From Bacteroidota bacterium (lineage in GTDB: Bacteria; Bacteroidota; Rhodothermia; Balneolales; HLUCCA01), in the NCBI GenBank assembly GCA_003448835.1, contig DLXM01000298.1:1-11088 (forward strand): a stretch of DNA of 11,088 nt. The letters are read 5' to 3'. Under the pieces are notes generated by a model that was not told where the DNA came from, searched no databases, and saw only the letters and a program-made list of their open reading frames with translations. This document shows, piece by piece, positions 1 to 7,981 of the stretch. The translations under genes were made by a program, and so were the position numbers. Within the stretch, counting starts at the first letter, position 1; each line of letters begins with the position of its first letter.

Positions 1-460
1 TATAGATTGTTTGTTGATGTAGTCACCCTGAACGGAGTGTTGATCCGATTCTCCTGTTCTTGGACTACTTGAAGCCACTTCCAACACGTTAGGATTTAAT
101 TTTCTATAGTAAATAGTGGCGGCCTTTAATTTGGAAGTCCCTTTTTATGAGCCAGCATAACTAGTAGATGTGTTAAAACTAATATTTTACTCCTAAGGTG
201 GCATTTTAATGTATGGGGTAATGATCAGATTGACTTCAAAAGGTACTCACAAGAAGTACATTTTTTACTTTAGCCTATATATAACTGTTACTAATAGGTT
301 TAGTCAGAATTATATAGCGAGGTGCAATAATTATCCCGGATTTCACGTCTATTAGTGGTAACAACTATTCTGGATTGTATAAATACCAGTCACGTATCAG
401 GGATTTAGAGTTACTCTCTCATTTAATAAACCAAATCATCTACTCACCAAAATTAAGATT
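1..460. other. Gene-free stretch upstream of the OmpA-like gene
   Basis: I find no credible open reading frame, tRNA or recognisable repeat family here. Stop codons are frequent in all frames and the DNA is A+T-rich. A short imperfect nested palindrome exists (arms 275-281 with 311-317, and inside it 290-294 with 300-304), but it is weak and I assign it no function. The promoter of the OmpA-like gene should lie in the last 100 or so bases, yet I could not pick out a convincing Bacteroidota-type -7 (TAnnTTTG) element. Confidence 0.5.
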
Positions 461-1132
461 ATGAAAATCAAGAATACAACATTTGTATTTACATCTTTAC
501 TTGTCATCACACTGCTCATTTCAGGTTGTTCAACATGGAGCAAAACGGCCAAGGGAACTGTAATCGGTACCGGAGCCGGGGCTGCAGTTGGGGCGGTTGT
601 TGGAAAAACATTGGGTAACACTGCGGCAGGTGCTATCGCTGGAGCAGTAGTCGGTGGGACCGTCGGTGCTATCATCGGACGAAATATGGATTTGAAAGCA
701 GCGGAGCTCGAAAGAGAAATGGAAGGTGTCACGATCCAACGTGTTGAAGAAGGTATCGCTGTAAGCTTTGACAGTGGACTCCTTTTTGACGTCGATTCTT
801 CAAATCTGCGTACGGAAGGCTATGAAAATCTTCAAAAACTGGCCAATATCCTGAAAAAAGACAATGAGACGATTCTTATGATCGTGGGACATACGGACTC
901 GACCGGTGATGAATCCTACAATTTGAGATTGAGTGAGCGACGTGCGCAATCAGCTAAGTCCTTCATGCAAGCTCAGGGGCTTTCTTCCACAAGAATTCAA
1001 ATGATAGGCAGAGGCGAATCGGAGCCAATTGGTGATAACTCTACGGATGCCGGCAGACAAAAGAACCGCCGAATTGAGGTTGCGATCTACGCTAGTCCGG
1101 AATATGTTGATCGACTCCAGGCTGCTAACTAA
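461..1132 (+). CDS. OmpA-family (YiaD-like) lipoprotein with glycine zipper
   Basis: This 223-residue protein probably tethers the outer membrane to peptidoglycan. Residues 1-23 form a lipoprotein signal with lipobox LISGC, making Cys23 the lipidated residue. Residues about 32-73 are a dense glycine zipper (repeated GxxxG with Ala/Val), as in YmgG/YiaD-type proteins, which probably packs in or against the membrane. Residues about 95-212 are an OmpA C-terminal domain. It contains GHTDSTG at 143-149 and LSERRA at 157-162, so Asp146 and Arg161 are the expected diaminopimelate-binding pair. The length is typical for YiaD-like proteins. The start at 461 is the only one that gives the lipoprotein signal. 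The gene appears monocistronic; its right-hand neighbours converge on it. The family call is firm, but the physiological role (envelope integrity) is inferred. Confidence 0.93.
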   Translation: MKIKNTTFVFTSLLVITLLISGCSTWSKTAKGTVIGTGAGAAVGAVVGKTLGNTAAGAIAGAVVGGTVGAIIGRNMDLKAAELEREMEGVTIQRVEEGIAVSFDSGLLFDVDSSNLRTEGYENLQKLANILKKDNETILMIVGHTDSTGDESYNLRLSERRAQSAKSFMQAQGLSSTRIQMIGRGESEPIGDNSTDAGRQKNRRIEVAIYASPEYVDRLQAAN

Positions 1133-1231
1133 GTAGAACACTGACCAAAAATCAACGTAATCCAGACATGCATTCCAGGATTTGAATTGCCGATTCAACA
1201 TGCGGGTGTTAATTTCTGGCACGTTGTGAAT

Positions 1232-1305
1232 CTATATCGAATTAATCACTGATAAAAATTGAGTAAAACTTAATCTTTATTTAGGGTTGATTCGATATAG
1301 TTTTT
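1232..1305 (+). terminator. Long inverted repeat, possible terminator of the OmpA-like gene
   Basis: An 11-bp perfect inverted repeat (1232-1242 with 1290-1300, arm CTATATCGAAT) extends inward to 16 pairs (1232-1247 with 1285-1300) if two G-U pairs are allowed. The G-U pairs work only in RNA transcribed from the plus strand, and a TTTTTG run follows directly at 1301. This suits termination of the upstream plus-strand transcript, although it lies 100 nt past the stop codon. Against it, the stem is A+T-rich and the loop of about 37 nt is long. A degenerate mobile-repeat remnant is the alternative. Confidence 0.4.
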
Positions 1306-1410
1306 GTTAGATATCTTGGGTTTTGCTGTGAATGTTCCTTTAAAAGTACAATATTGCTTATTAATTGTATTCTACATAATACACTTTGCTTCATTTATTG
1401 TTCTATAATA

Positions 1411-1659
1411 TCAACGCCGGCATTTATTAGCGTCTCGCATGCGGATGAGTGGACGAAGGGTTTCGTCGAGTCCGTTGGTTCGGATTTCGTACATCGTGGC
1501 CAGGTACTGTCCGAGGGTACCTTCGGGAAATCCTTTTCGTGCAAACCATTCCAGGTAAGTAACGGGTAAATCGGTCATCCAGCGGCCTTCATACCGTCCG
1601 AATGGCATGCGCATGTACACCATTTCAATGAGGAAGTTTGGATCGGGACTGATATTCAT
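1411..1659 (-). CDS. DUF3820 family protein
   Basis: This small cytoplasmic protein has 82 residues. Its core MPFGRYEGRWMTDLPVTYL (residues 18-36), followed by EWFARKGFPEGTLG and then EIRTNGLDETLRPL, matches the DUF3820 pattern (MPFGKYKG..L.DLP..YL.WFA.KGFP.G.LG....YEIK.NGL). Pfam labels this family a putative quorum-sensing-regulated virulence factor from one Pseudomonas study; its biochemical role is unknown. There is no signal peptide or membrane segment. The start at 1659 adds 17 residues before the conserved core; an internal Met at residue 14, 16 or 18 is possible but would leave almost no N-terminus. It begins 39 nt after the stop of the cytochrome gene on the same strand, so the two may be cotranscribed. 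It is convergent with the OmpA-like gene. Confidence 0.85.
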   Translation of the reverse strand: MNISPDPNFLIEMVYMRMPFGRYEGRWMTDLPVTYLEWFARKGFPEGTLGQYLATMYEIRTNGLDETLRPLIRMRDANKCRR

Positions 1660-1698
1660 AGCGCAAAATCTACTGAGTTTCAGTCCTACATCCTAATA

Positions 1699-2397
1699 TT
1701 AGTGAGATTCCCCGTCTTCGGGTTCAGCCAGTAGTAATTCGGTCCCAAATACGTTCAAAATCCGAGTATTCGAGTCGAAATTGGCGTTTAGAAACCACAT
1801 AAATCCGACGACAATAAGCAAAAGCACAACTCCTGCACCCTTACCCCGGGATGAATTTGGATGTTGACCCTTAACGGGTTCTTTTTTTCCATCAAACATG
1901 CTGGTAATCATGCCATCCCGATGACGGATCTGGTGATACACAACGCCGATTATATGAGCAATCACTGTAACTACAAATAATTGAGCAAAAATCTCATGGA
2001 TTTCCTTGGCGCTTTTTTGTCCTTCACCTACCATCATGTAACCAGACACCATTAATCCGATGACAGCGATGAACATCAACACAGCCGCAAAACTCGAAGC
2101 CGGATTGTGATTAAGATATCGTGTGGTTTTAGATCCGATGACTTCCCGGAAATATCCAAATAACTGCGATGGCTTAAGCATGAAAGTCGAAAATCGGGCA
2201 TAGGTGCTGCCGATAAATCCCCAAATGATCCTAAACACAAGCAAGACCCCGATCATCATACCTGCCATCATGTGATATGAAAATATCGCTGAATCATCAT
2301 CCGCTGTGTTTGCAATCACAATGGCCGTTACAAAGAAAATTGCCATCAACCAGTGGAACATCCGCACCGGGACATCGAAAACCAAAACTCGTTTCAT
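1699..2397 (-). CDS. Cytochrome b561-type membrane cytochrome (PF01292-like)
   Basis: This 232-residue integral membrane protein probably carries two b-type hemes and passes electrons between quinones and a periplasmic or membrane partner. The start VFDVPVRMFHWLM is the hallmark of the bacterial di-heme b561/Ni-Fe-hydrogenase b-subunit family. Candidate heme ligands are His15, His42, His134 and His148, with further His at 155 and 159. Hydrophobic segments lie near residues 14-31, 43-63, 102-123, 136-155 and 186-203. After the family core there is a polar linker and one extra C-terminal membrane helix, then an acidic tail. I start it at 2397 because GGAGG lies five bases upstream; the longer frame from 2466 would put 23 polar residues before the family start. 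No hydrogenase, cytochrome c or formate dehydrogenase subunit is adjacent, so its partner is unknown. Confidence 0.88.
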   Translation of the reverse strand: MKRVLVFDVPVRMFHWLMAIFFVTAIVIANTADDDSAIFSYHMMAGMMIGVLLVFRIIWGFIGSTYARFSTFMLKPSQLFGYFREVIGSKTTRYLNHNPASSFAAVLMFIAVIGLMVSGYMMVGEGQKSAKEIHEIFAQLFVVTVIAHIIGVVYHQIRHRDGMITSMFDGKKEPVKGQHPNSSRGKGAGVVLLLIVVGFMWFLNANFDSNTRILNVFGTELLLAEPEDGESH

Positions 2398-2799
2398 AGA
2401 GGCCTCCAAAATAATAGATGAGTTTATTGTCCGAAATAATTTCAGTAAATAAACATCCAAATGCATCTGTTTTTTAGTGATATACGCAATTTATAATCGA
2501 TTTAAGTATTAACTCAACAAAATAAGTATCGCTTAAAACCTAGTTGTATGTCTATCAGCGGCTAACCTCAAATGCTGTCAATTTGATTCGAAGAGTCGTC
2601 ACACTGTCTTAATATTGAGTTAAAGTAATCTTCACACATTCATAAAGATTCAATAACACGCCAGTCTTTTTTGGTCTTTAGTTTTATGCCCGTATCCACA
2701 GTGGATTTCTTCACGATGAAAATTATTGAAAACTCACATCCCACAAATGGATATTCGTCAACTATCATAAAACCAAAAAAATCATTTCAAAGTCTAGTT
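2398..2799. other. Divergent intergenic region with an inverted repeat
   Basis: About 400 bases separate the minus-strand cytochrome from the plus-strand SusC gene, so promoters for both should lie here. A 9-bp inverted repeat (TTAACTCAA at 2509-2517, TTGAGTTAA at 2615-2623) spans 115 bases. Its arms could be operator halves, though in A+T-rich DNA it may be chance. I see no clear TAnnTTTG -7 box and no riboswitch-like structure. No ECF-sigma or anti-sigma gene lies nearby. The part from 2671 is open in frame with the SusC gene and could encode an N-terminal extension. Confidence 0.4.
2403..2407 (-). promoter_or_regulatory. Shine-Dalgarno site fixing the cytochrome start
   Basis: On the minus strand GGAGG is followed by five bases (CCTCT) and then the ATG at 2397-2395. 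This is a strong ribosome binding site in a window where most genes have none, and it selects this ATG over the in-frame ATG at 2466. Confidence 0.75.
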
Positions 2800-5700
2800 A
2801 TGCTTAAAAATTTACACTCTATATGGTACCGCACTGCGGGTTTTATCATATTTGCTGTATTCCTGAATACTATTTCAGTTTTTGCCATTCCTGAAACAAT
2901 TCTGCAGCAACAAACAATAAATGGGGTGGTTACAGATGCCGACACCGGTGTCTTGTTAACCGGGGTGACTGTCATGGTAAAAGATTCACAAGAAATGACA
3001 GGTAACGTCATCGGTACTCTGACTGATGTGAATGGAAATTATACTATTAATGTCCCCGATGGATTAAATACATTAGTTTTTTCCTACATCGGTTATGTGC
3101 GTCTTGAAGTAGCTATTGATGGTCGTCAGGCTGTCAATGTGCAACTCCAACAAGATATATCGATGCTTGAGGAAGCCGTTGTTGTTGGATTCGGTACCCA
3201 GCGTAGAGTGAATTTGTCAGGATCTGTTGATCAGATCAATATGCGTCAGCTTGAAGCACGGTCTATTTCAAACGTTACCCAGGGTTTACAAGGACTGGTT
3301 CCAAACCTTAATGTCGATTATACAGAAGGAGCCCCGGGTTCTGAGCCGAGAATCAATATCAGGGGATTTACTTCCATAAATGGAGGCGAACCTCTTATCA
3401 TTATAGATGGTGTTCCAGCCGAAAAACGCGACCTTAACCGTCTCGATCCCATGGATGTTGCCAGCATTTCTGTTTTAAAAGATGCTTCTTCTGCCGCAAT
3501 TTATGGTGCCCGAGCCGCATTTGGAGTCCTTCTTATTGAAACAAATCGTGGTACACGCAGTGGCATAAATATCAATTTATCTTCACGAGCATCATGGGAT
3601 ACTCCTACGATATTACCAGATAAAGTCACTGATCCATACACTTACATGCGCTGGCAAGACATGAGTACAAGTGCTACGCCATGGAATTACATCAATTTCA
3701 GCGACGAGATGTATGAATGGGCCCGACAGCGCTCGGACAACCCGGAAAGTACACCGGCTGTTCGTGAAAACCCGAATAATCCGGGACAATGGCAATACAT
3801 GGGCGACCGTAACTGGACCGAATACTTTCTTTCAGATTATGGGCTCTCATCCAATAACACCTTGAGTATTGATGGGATGACAGATCGAACCCGTTTCTAC
3901 CTTTCCGGATCTTTTGATGATCAAATTGGTGCTTTACAACTTGCAGAAGATGCCTTCGAGCGCACCAGTATCCGTACAAATGTTGAGTACGACACCTACG
4001 ACTGGCTTACCATCGGTAACCGCACGAATATCACCCGAAGCCAGCGTAATACACCAACTGCCTACGAAAGTGGAACATGGTCAATGTGGCAGTTTTATGA
4101 TTTGGAGCCTATGGGATGGGACAAGAATCCTGATGGCACCTGGGGAAATAATCAGGTTGGAATACTTGGTGCACGTCTAACACAAGGTGGAGAATCAACG
4201 GACGAATATCAAAATTATCAGACTACATTCACCGCCCGCACTACAATATTGCCTCAAATACTTACTGTAAACGCGGATTTTACACTTCGAAGTGAGTTCC
4301 GCGACTGGAATTGGGATCAAAAGAAATATCAAGTTGGATATGGACCTAATGATATCCGGGAATTTGGTGACACACGAGTCTGGAGAAACCGAACCACGTA
4401 TGATTACCAGGTTCTTAATATTTACTCTAACCTGAATCTGGATTTCAATCAACATGAAATCAGTTCAATTCTCGGATTTAATCAGGAAAAAAGTGAAATC
4501 TATCAGTTGATTTCCGACAGAAGCAATGTCATTTCATCATCATTACCCTCATTATCGCTGGCACTTGGCGACCCACAATTGAGCGACATGTACAGAGCAT
4601 GGGCAGTACGGGGTATTTTTGGTCGAATGAATTATGTCTTCGACAACAGATACATCGTGGAATTTAACGGTCGATACGATGGATCTTCACGTTTCCCTAC
4701 TGACAATCAATGGGGATTCTTTCCATCAGCTTCTATGGCCTGGAGAATTGACCAGGAAAAATTCATGGAACGTTTCGATTGGATGGATATGCTTAAACTT
4801 AGAGCATCCTATGGCACACTTGGAAATCAGTCGGTAGCTGAATTCGGACATATACCTTCGATGACGGCGAGTGCCTCAAATTATTTAATCGGAAATGTTC
4901 GTCCGCTACAAATTTCATCCCCACCACTGGTTTCATCCAATTATTCATGGGAAGAAGTCTCCACTCGAAACATTGGTTTGGATATGGATCTGTTAGGATC
5001 CAGATTAACAACCTCATTTGATGTTTATGTGCGTGATACCAAAGGGATGTTAACACTGGGTCGTGAACTTCCGGCCGTACTTGGTACGAATGAACCAAAT
5101 GAAAACGCTGCCGATCTGGAGACCAAAGGCTGGGAAATGGCGTTGCATTATCGTGACACGTTTAATTTTTTCGATGAAAATTTCTTCTTTGGTGCGCGAT
5201 TTACGCTGGCAGATTCACGTTCATATATCACCAAATTTGACAATCCGGAGGGATTCCTGAATCAGTATTACGTCGGACAGGAAATTGGTGAAATTTGGGG
5301 ACTCCGTTACCTTGGAATGTTCCAAAATGCCGATGAAATCGCAAATCATGCAGATCAAAGTAATATTGTCCCCTGGGGTGCACTCGACATTGTCCCCGGT
5401 TGGCCAAAGTTCGAGGATTTGAATGAAGATGGTAAAATTCAAACCGGTAATACAGTAGATGATCCGGGTGATCTGACCGTCATTGGAAATTCACAGGCAC
5501 GTTTCCGATTTGGAGTAAACTTAGACTTCTCATACAAAAACTTTGATATGCGAGCCTTCTTTCAAGGTGTTGGTAAACGTGATTTCTTCCCTCAGCACTA
5601 TCTGTTTTGGGGATTCTATCAGCAGCCATACTCCGGTGGATATCGTCACTTGATGGATTACTACCGACCGACGGATGACTCCCAGGAAATGATGGATCGA

Positions 5701-6063
5701 CACTCTCAAGCATATATTGATGCCGGAATGGCAAATGCTAACCTGGATGCCCGGTTCCCGGTACTTCAAGCATGGCAGCGAGATGTTAACACATCTGGAC
5801 TTGGTAATATTCCCGATGATAATTACATGATGGATGCATCCTATGTGAGACTTAAAAACTTCACTATAGGCTATTCCTTGCCGCGCAGTATACTCCAGGC
5901 CTATGGAATCCAAAACGTAAGGATTTATGCAAGTGGAGAAAACCTTGCTGAATGGTCCAGTATTTCAGACATCATCGATCCTGAAGCCATCACAGATGAC
6001 GGGTTTGGTTACCGATATCCATTTCAGCGCCGATACTCACTCGGTATTAATGTCAGTTTCTAA
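2800..6063 (+). CDS. SusC/RagA-family TonB-dependent outer-membrane transporter
   Basis: From 2800 the product has 1087 residues, the usual SusC size. It forms a plugged beta-barrel that imports a ligand captured by its SusD partner, energised by TonB. Residues 1-29 are a signal peptide ending SVFA. Residues about 38-118 are a carboxypeptidase-regulatory-like domain (NGVVTDADTG start, FSYIGY). LEEAVVVGFGTQRRVNLSG at about 122-140 is the SusC-type TonB box region. The plug follows, with INIRGFTSINGGEPLIIIDG and ISVLKDASSAAIYGARAAFG. The rest is barrel, ending in a terminal aromatic (NVSF). There is no STN domain, so the classical ECF-sigma/anti-sigma signalling type is unlikely. The frame is open from ATGs at 2671 and 2716; I prefer 2800 because it gives an ordinary signal peptide. 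The next gene begins 25 nt downstream. The substrate cannot be read from the sequence. Confidence 0.95.
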   Translation: MLKNLHSIWYRTAGFIIFAVFLNTISVFAIPETILQQQTINGVVTDADTGVLLTGVTVMVKDSQEMTGNVIGTLTDVNGNYTINVPDGLNTLVFSYIGYVRLEVAIDGRQAVNVQLQQDISMLEEAVVVGFGTQRRVNLSGSVDQINMRQLEARSISNVTQGLQGLVPNLNVDYTEGAPGSEPRINIRGFTSINGGEPLIIIDGVPAEKRDLNRLDPMDVASISVLKDASSAAIYGARAAFGVLLIETNRGTRSGININLSSRASWDTPTILPDKVTDPYTYMRWQDMSTSATPWNYINFSDEMYEWARQRSDNPESTPAVRENPNNPGQWQYMGDRNWTEYFLSDYGLSSNNTLSIDGMTDRTRFYLSGSFDDQIGALQLAEDAFERTSIRTNVEYDTYDWLTIGNRTNITRSQRNTPTAYESGTWSMWQFYDLEPMGWDKNPDGTWGNNQVGILGARLTQGGESTDEYQNYQTTFTARTTILPQILTVNADFTLRSEFRDWNWDQKKYQVGYGPNDIREFGDTRVWRNRTTYDYQVLNIYSNLNLDFNQHEISSILGFNQEKSEIYQLISDRSNVISSSLPSLSLALGDPQLSDMYRAWAVRGIFGRMNYVFDNRYIVEFNGRYDGSSRFPTDNQWGFFPSASMAWRIDQEKFMERFDWMDMLKLRASYGTLGNQSVAEFGHIPSMTASASNYLIGNVRPLQISSPPLVSSNYSWEEVSTRNIGLDMDLLGSRLTTSFDVYVRDTKGMLTLGRELPAVLGTNEPNENAADLETKGWEMALHYRDTFNFFDENFFFGARFTLADSRSYITKFDNPEGFLNQYYVGQEIGEIWGLRYLGMFQNADEIANHADQSNIVPWGALDIVPGWPKFEDLNEDGKIQTGNTVDDPGDLTVIGNSQARFRFGVNLDFSYKNFDMRAFFQGVGKRDFFPQHYLFWGFYQQPYSGGYRHLMDYYRPTDDSQEMMDRHSQAYIDAGMANANLDARFPVLQAWQRDVNTSGLGNIPDDNYMMDASYVRLKNFTIGYSLPRSILQAYGIQNVRIYASGENLAEWSSISDIIDPEAITDDGFGYRYPFQRRYSLGINVSF

Positions 6064-6088
6064 CCAGAATATTTAGGTTAATAAAATC

Positions 6089-7879
6089 ATGAAAAAAATT
6101 AGTGTACTTTTTGTAATCTTCGTTTCCACCCTCTTGCTAAATGGGTGTGATGACGGCTTTTTAAATTTGAATCCACGGACAGAAATTGGCAAGGAGAATT
6201 TCTTTAATTCAGCCGATGATCTGAATATGTACCTGAATAGTCTCATCAACTGGACAGGTTTTTCTGCAATTTATCTTGAACAGTCTGATGATGCTACCAC
6301 ATCAGGGAATGCCGAATTCATGACCATCATGAGAAATGATGTGAATTCACGTCAGATAACCACTGGTTGGAATTGGACCAGACTCAGAAATATCAATTAC
6401 TTCCTGGAAAACTATACAAATGCAGAGCTTCCTCCGAATACATTGAATCACTTTCAGGGAGTTGCGCGATTCCACCGTGCGCGATTTTATATGGAAATGG
6501 TACAACGATTTGGTGATGTCCCCTGGTACGATAAAGTACTGGGTACAAATGACGAAGATTTGATGAAACCACGTGATCCACGGAGTTTTGTCATCGATCG
6601 CATATTTGAAGATTATGCTTTTGCTGCAGAACATGTGCAACAAAATGTTCCAAGTGGGGCGGTTAGTAACATGGTTGTGAGGACTTTTATGGCCAGACAT
6701 GCGTTGTATGAAGGTACCTTCCGTAAATATCATGATTATCTTGATTTACCCCACGAACAATATCTGCAAATAGCCAGGGTTCAATCCAAATACATCATGG
6801 ACAATGGTGGGTACTCGATTTATTCAACTGGAAATCATGACACCGATTATTCCACACTATTTAATAGTACCGATCTACAAGGGAATCCCGAAGTGATCTT
6901 GTTAAATAGAAGTATTGATGGTGAACGTAATAGTGGATGGGGTAACACTGGATTCGGACATTTTGAACAATCTCACACCAAAGCAATGGTTCAATCTTAT
7001 CTGATGGCTGATGGGAGTTATTATTCTAGTCAACCGGGATGGCAAGAAAAAACATTTGTTGATGAGTTCGAAAACCGTGATCCACGTCTTACACAATCGT
7101 TCGCTTATCCGGGTTGGGTTCTTAATAATCCAAGTACAGTAGCTCAGGGAACAGCTGGCGAGCCGTATATCCAGCAAATGAGTCAAAACTTTACAGGGTA
7201 TCATACCATTAAATGGTTCATCAATAATCCAAGTGCTGCATACAGAAATAGTATTGATATTCCTGTTCTGCGATATGCTGAGGTTCTGCTTACATATGCT
7301 GAAGCCAGAGCTGAACTTAATGAACTGACACAAAGTGATCTGGATATGACCATAAATCTGATCCGAAATCGGGTAGGAATTCCGCCATTGAGTATGAATC
7401 CGCCAGTAGATCCTGTAATTCAGGCTCAGTATGTGGATGTGACTTCACCGGTCCTTTTGGAAATCAGAAGAGAGCGACGGGTAGAACTGTTCAACGAAAG
7501 ACACCGATTTCTGGATGTAATGCGATACCGAGCTGGTCATTTATTTGAAGAGTTACCCAAGGGACTCTACTTCCCGGGTCTTGGGAACTATGATTTGACC
7601 GGAGATGATATTCCTGATATTAAACTTATTCCTGAATCAGAAACAATTCCGGTATCAGAAGATCGTGAACGCAATGAACTTGGTAAAATGCTGATTTATT
7701 ACAGAGCTGGTGCTTATGGATCAACTGCACAAGTTTGGTTAGAGCATACCGACCATGGTGCAATTTTGGCGCGTGACAATATGGGAACATTTCAGGATCC
7801 CAAACACTATTACCGACCCATTCCGGACAGAGATGTTCAGATAAATCCCAATTTAACCCAGATTTTCGGATGGAATTGA
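6089..7879 (+). CDS. SusD/RagB-family substrate-binding outer-membrane lipoprotein
   Basis: This 596-residue surface lipoprotein forms the lid over the SusC barrel and binds the substrate. Residues 1-20 are a lipoprotein signal (TLLLNGC, Cys20), followed by the FLNLNPRTEI segment typical after the lipid anchor. The N-terminal helical (TPR-like) SusD part covers roughly 35-230 and includes a FHRARFYMEMVQRFGDVPWY segment (ARFYMEMVQRFGDVPWY is the family signature). The C-terminal RagB/SusD part holds ENRDPRL, RYAEVLLTYAEARAEL and RRERRVELFNERHRFLDVMR, all family landmarks. It follows the SusC gene by 25 nt and precedes the phosphatase-superfamily gene by 102 nt on the same strand, so a single operon is likely. 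The length is normal and no disruption is visible. Confidence 0.95.
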   Translation: MKKISVLFVIFVSTLLLNGCDDGFLNLNPRTEIGKENFFNSADDLNMYLNSLINWTGFSAIYLEQSDDATTSGNAEFMTIMRNDVNSRQITTGWNWTRLRNINYFLENYTNAELPPNTLNHFQGVARFHRARFYMEMVQRFGDVPWYDKVLGTNDEDLMKPRDPRSFVIDRIFEDYAFAAEHVQQNVPSGAVSNMVVRTFMARHALYEGTFRKYHDYLDLPHEQYLQIARVQSKYIMDNGGYSIYSTGNHDTDYSTLFNSTDLQGNPEVILLNRSIDGERNSGWGNTGFGHFEQSHTKAMVQSYLMADGSYYSSQPGWQEKTFVDEFENRDPRLTQSFAYPGWVLNNPSTVAQGTAGEPYIQQMSQNFTGYHTIKWFINNPSAAYRNSIDIPVLRYAEVLLTYAEARAELNELTQSDLDMTINLIRNRVGIPPLSMNPPVDPVIQAQYVDVTSPVLLEIRRERRVELFNERHRFLDVMRYRAGHLFEELPKGLYFPGLGNYDLTGDDIPDIKLIPESETIPVSEDRERNELGKMLIYYRAGAYGSTAQVWLEHTDHGAILARDNMGTFQDPKHYYRPIPDRDVQINPNLTQIFGWN

Positions 7880-7907
7880 TTTCCTGAATATCAGCTCAAA
7901 AGTTCAA

Positions 7908-7939
7908 AACCATCTCTTCAATCGACAGGGGAGATGGTT
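7908..7939 (+). terminator. Hairpin between the SusD-like and phosphatase-like genes
   Basis: A 9-bp perfect stem (AACCATCTC at 7908-7916 with 7931-7939) extends to 12 pairs when two G-U pairs are counted, closing an 8-nt loop (7920-7927). No T run follows; the next bases are CTGGACAAAAG. It is therefore unlikely to be a full intrinsic terminator. A partial terminator, an RNA-processing site, or a structure protecting the 3' end of the susCD part of the message would each fit. It lies 28 nt past the SusD stop codon. Confidence 0.5.
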
Positions 7940-7981
7940 CTGGACAAAAGAATTTCGCATTAAACATAACCAAACAATTTT

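Noticed and set aside
436..739. Antisense open frames opposite the OmpA-like gene
   Set aside because: The Pro/Ala/Thr-rich translation is what the glycine-zipper codons give when read backwards; the plus-strand protein has clear domains.
1354..1569. Plus-strand open frame of 71 codons overlapping the DUF3820 gene
   Set aside because: It is antisense to a recognisable conserved family and shows no family features itself.
2398..2466. Longer N-terminus for the cytochrome starting at 2466
   Set aside because: The extension is outside the family alignment, and a strong GGAGG site serves the ATG at 2397.
2467..2799. Bacteroidota -7/-33 promoter (TAnnTTTG/TTTG) for the SusC gene
   Set aside because: The closest match, TCAATTTG near 2579, misses a key base and lacks a TTTG at the right distance.
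5530..5913. Minus-strand open frame of 127 codons inside the SusC gene
   Set aside because: It is a shadow of a well-conserved SusC barrel region, with no recognisable domain and no promoter or ribosome site.
6902..7333. Minus-strand open frame of 143 codons inside the SusD gene
   Set aside because: It is antisense to conserved SusD motifs and has no features of its own.
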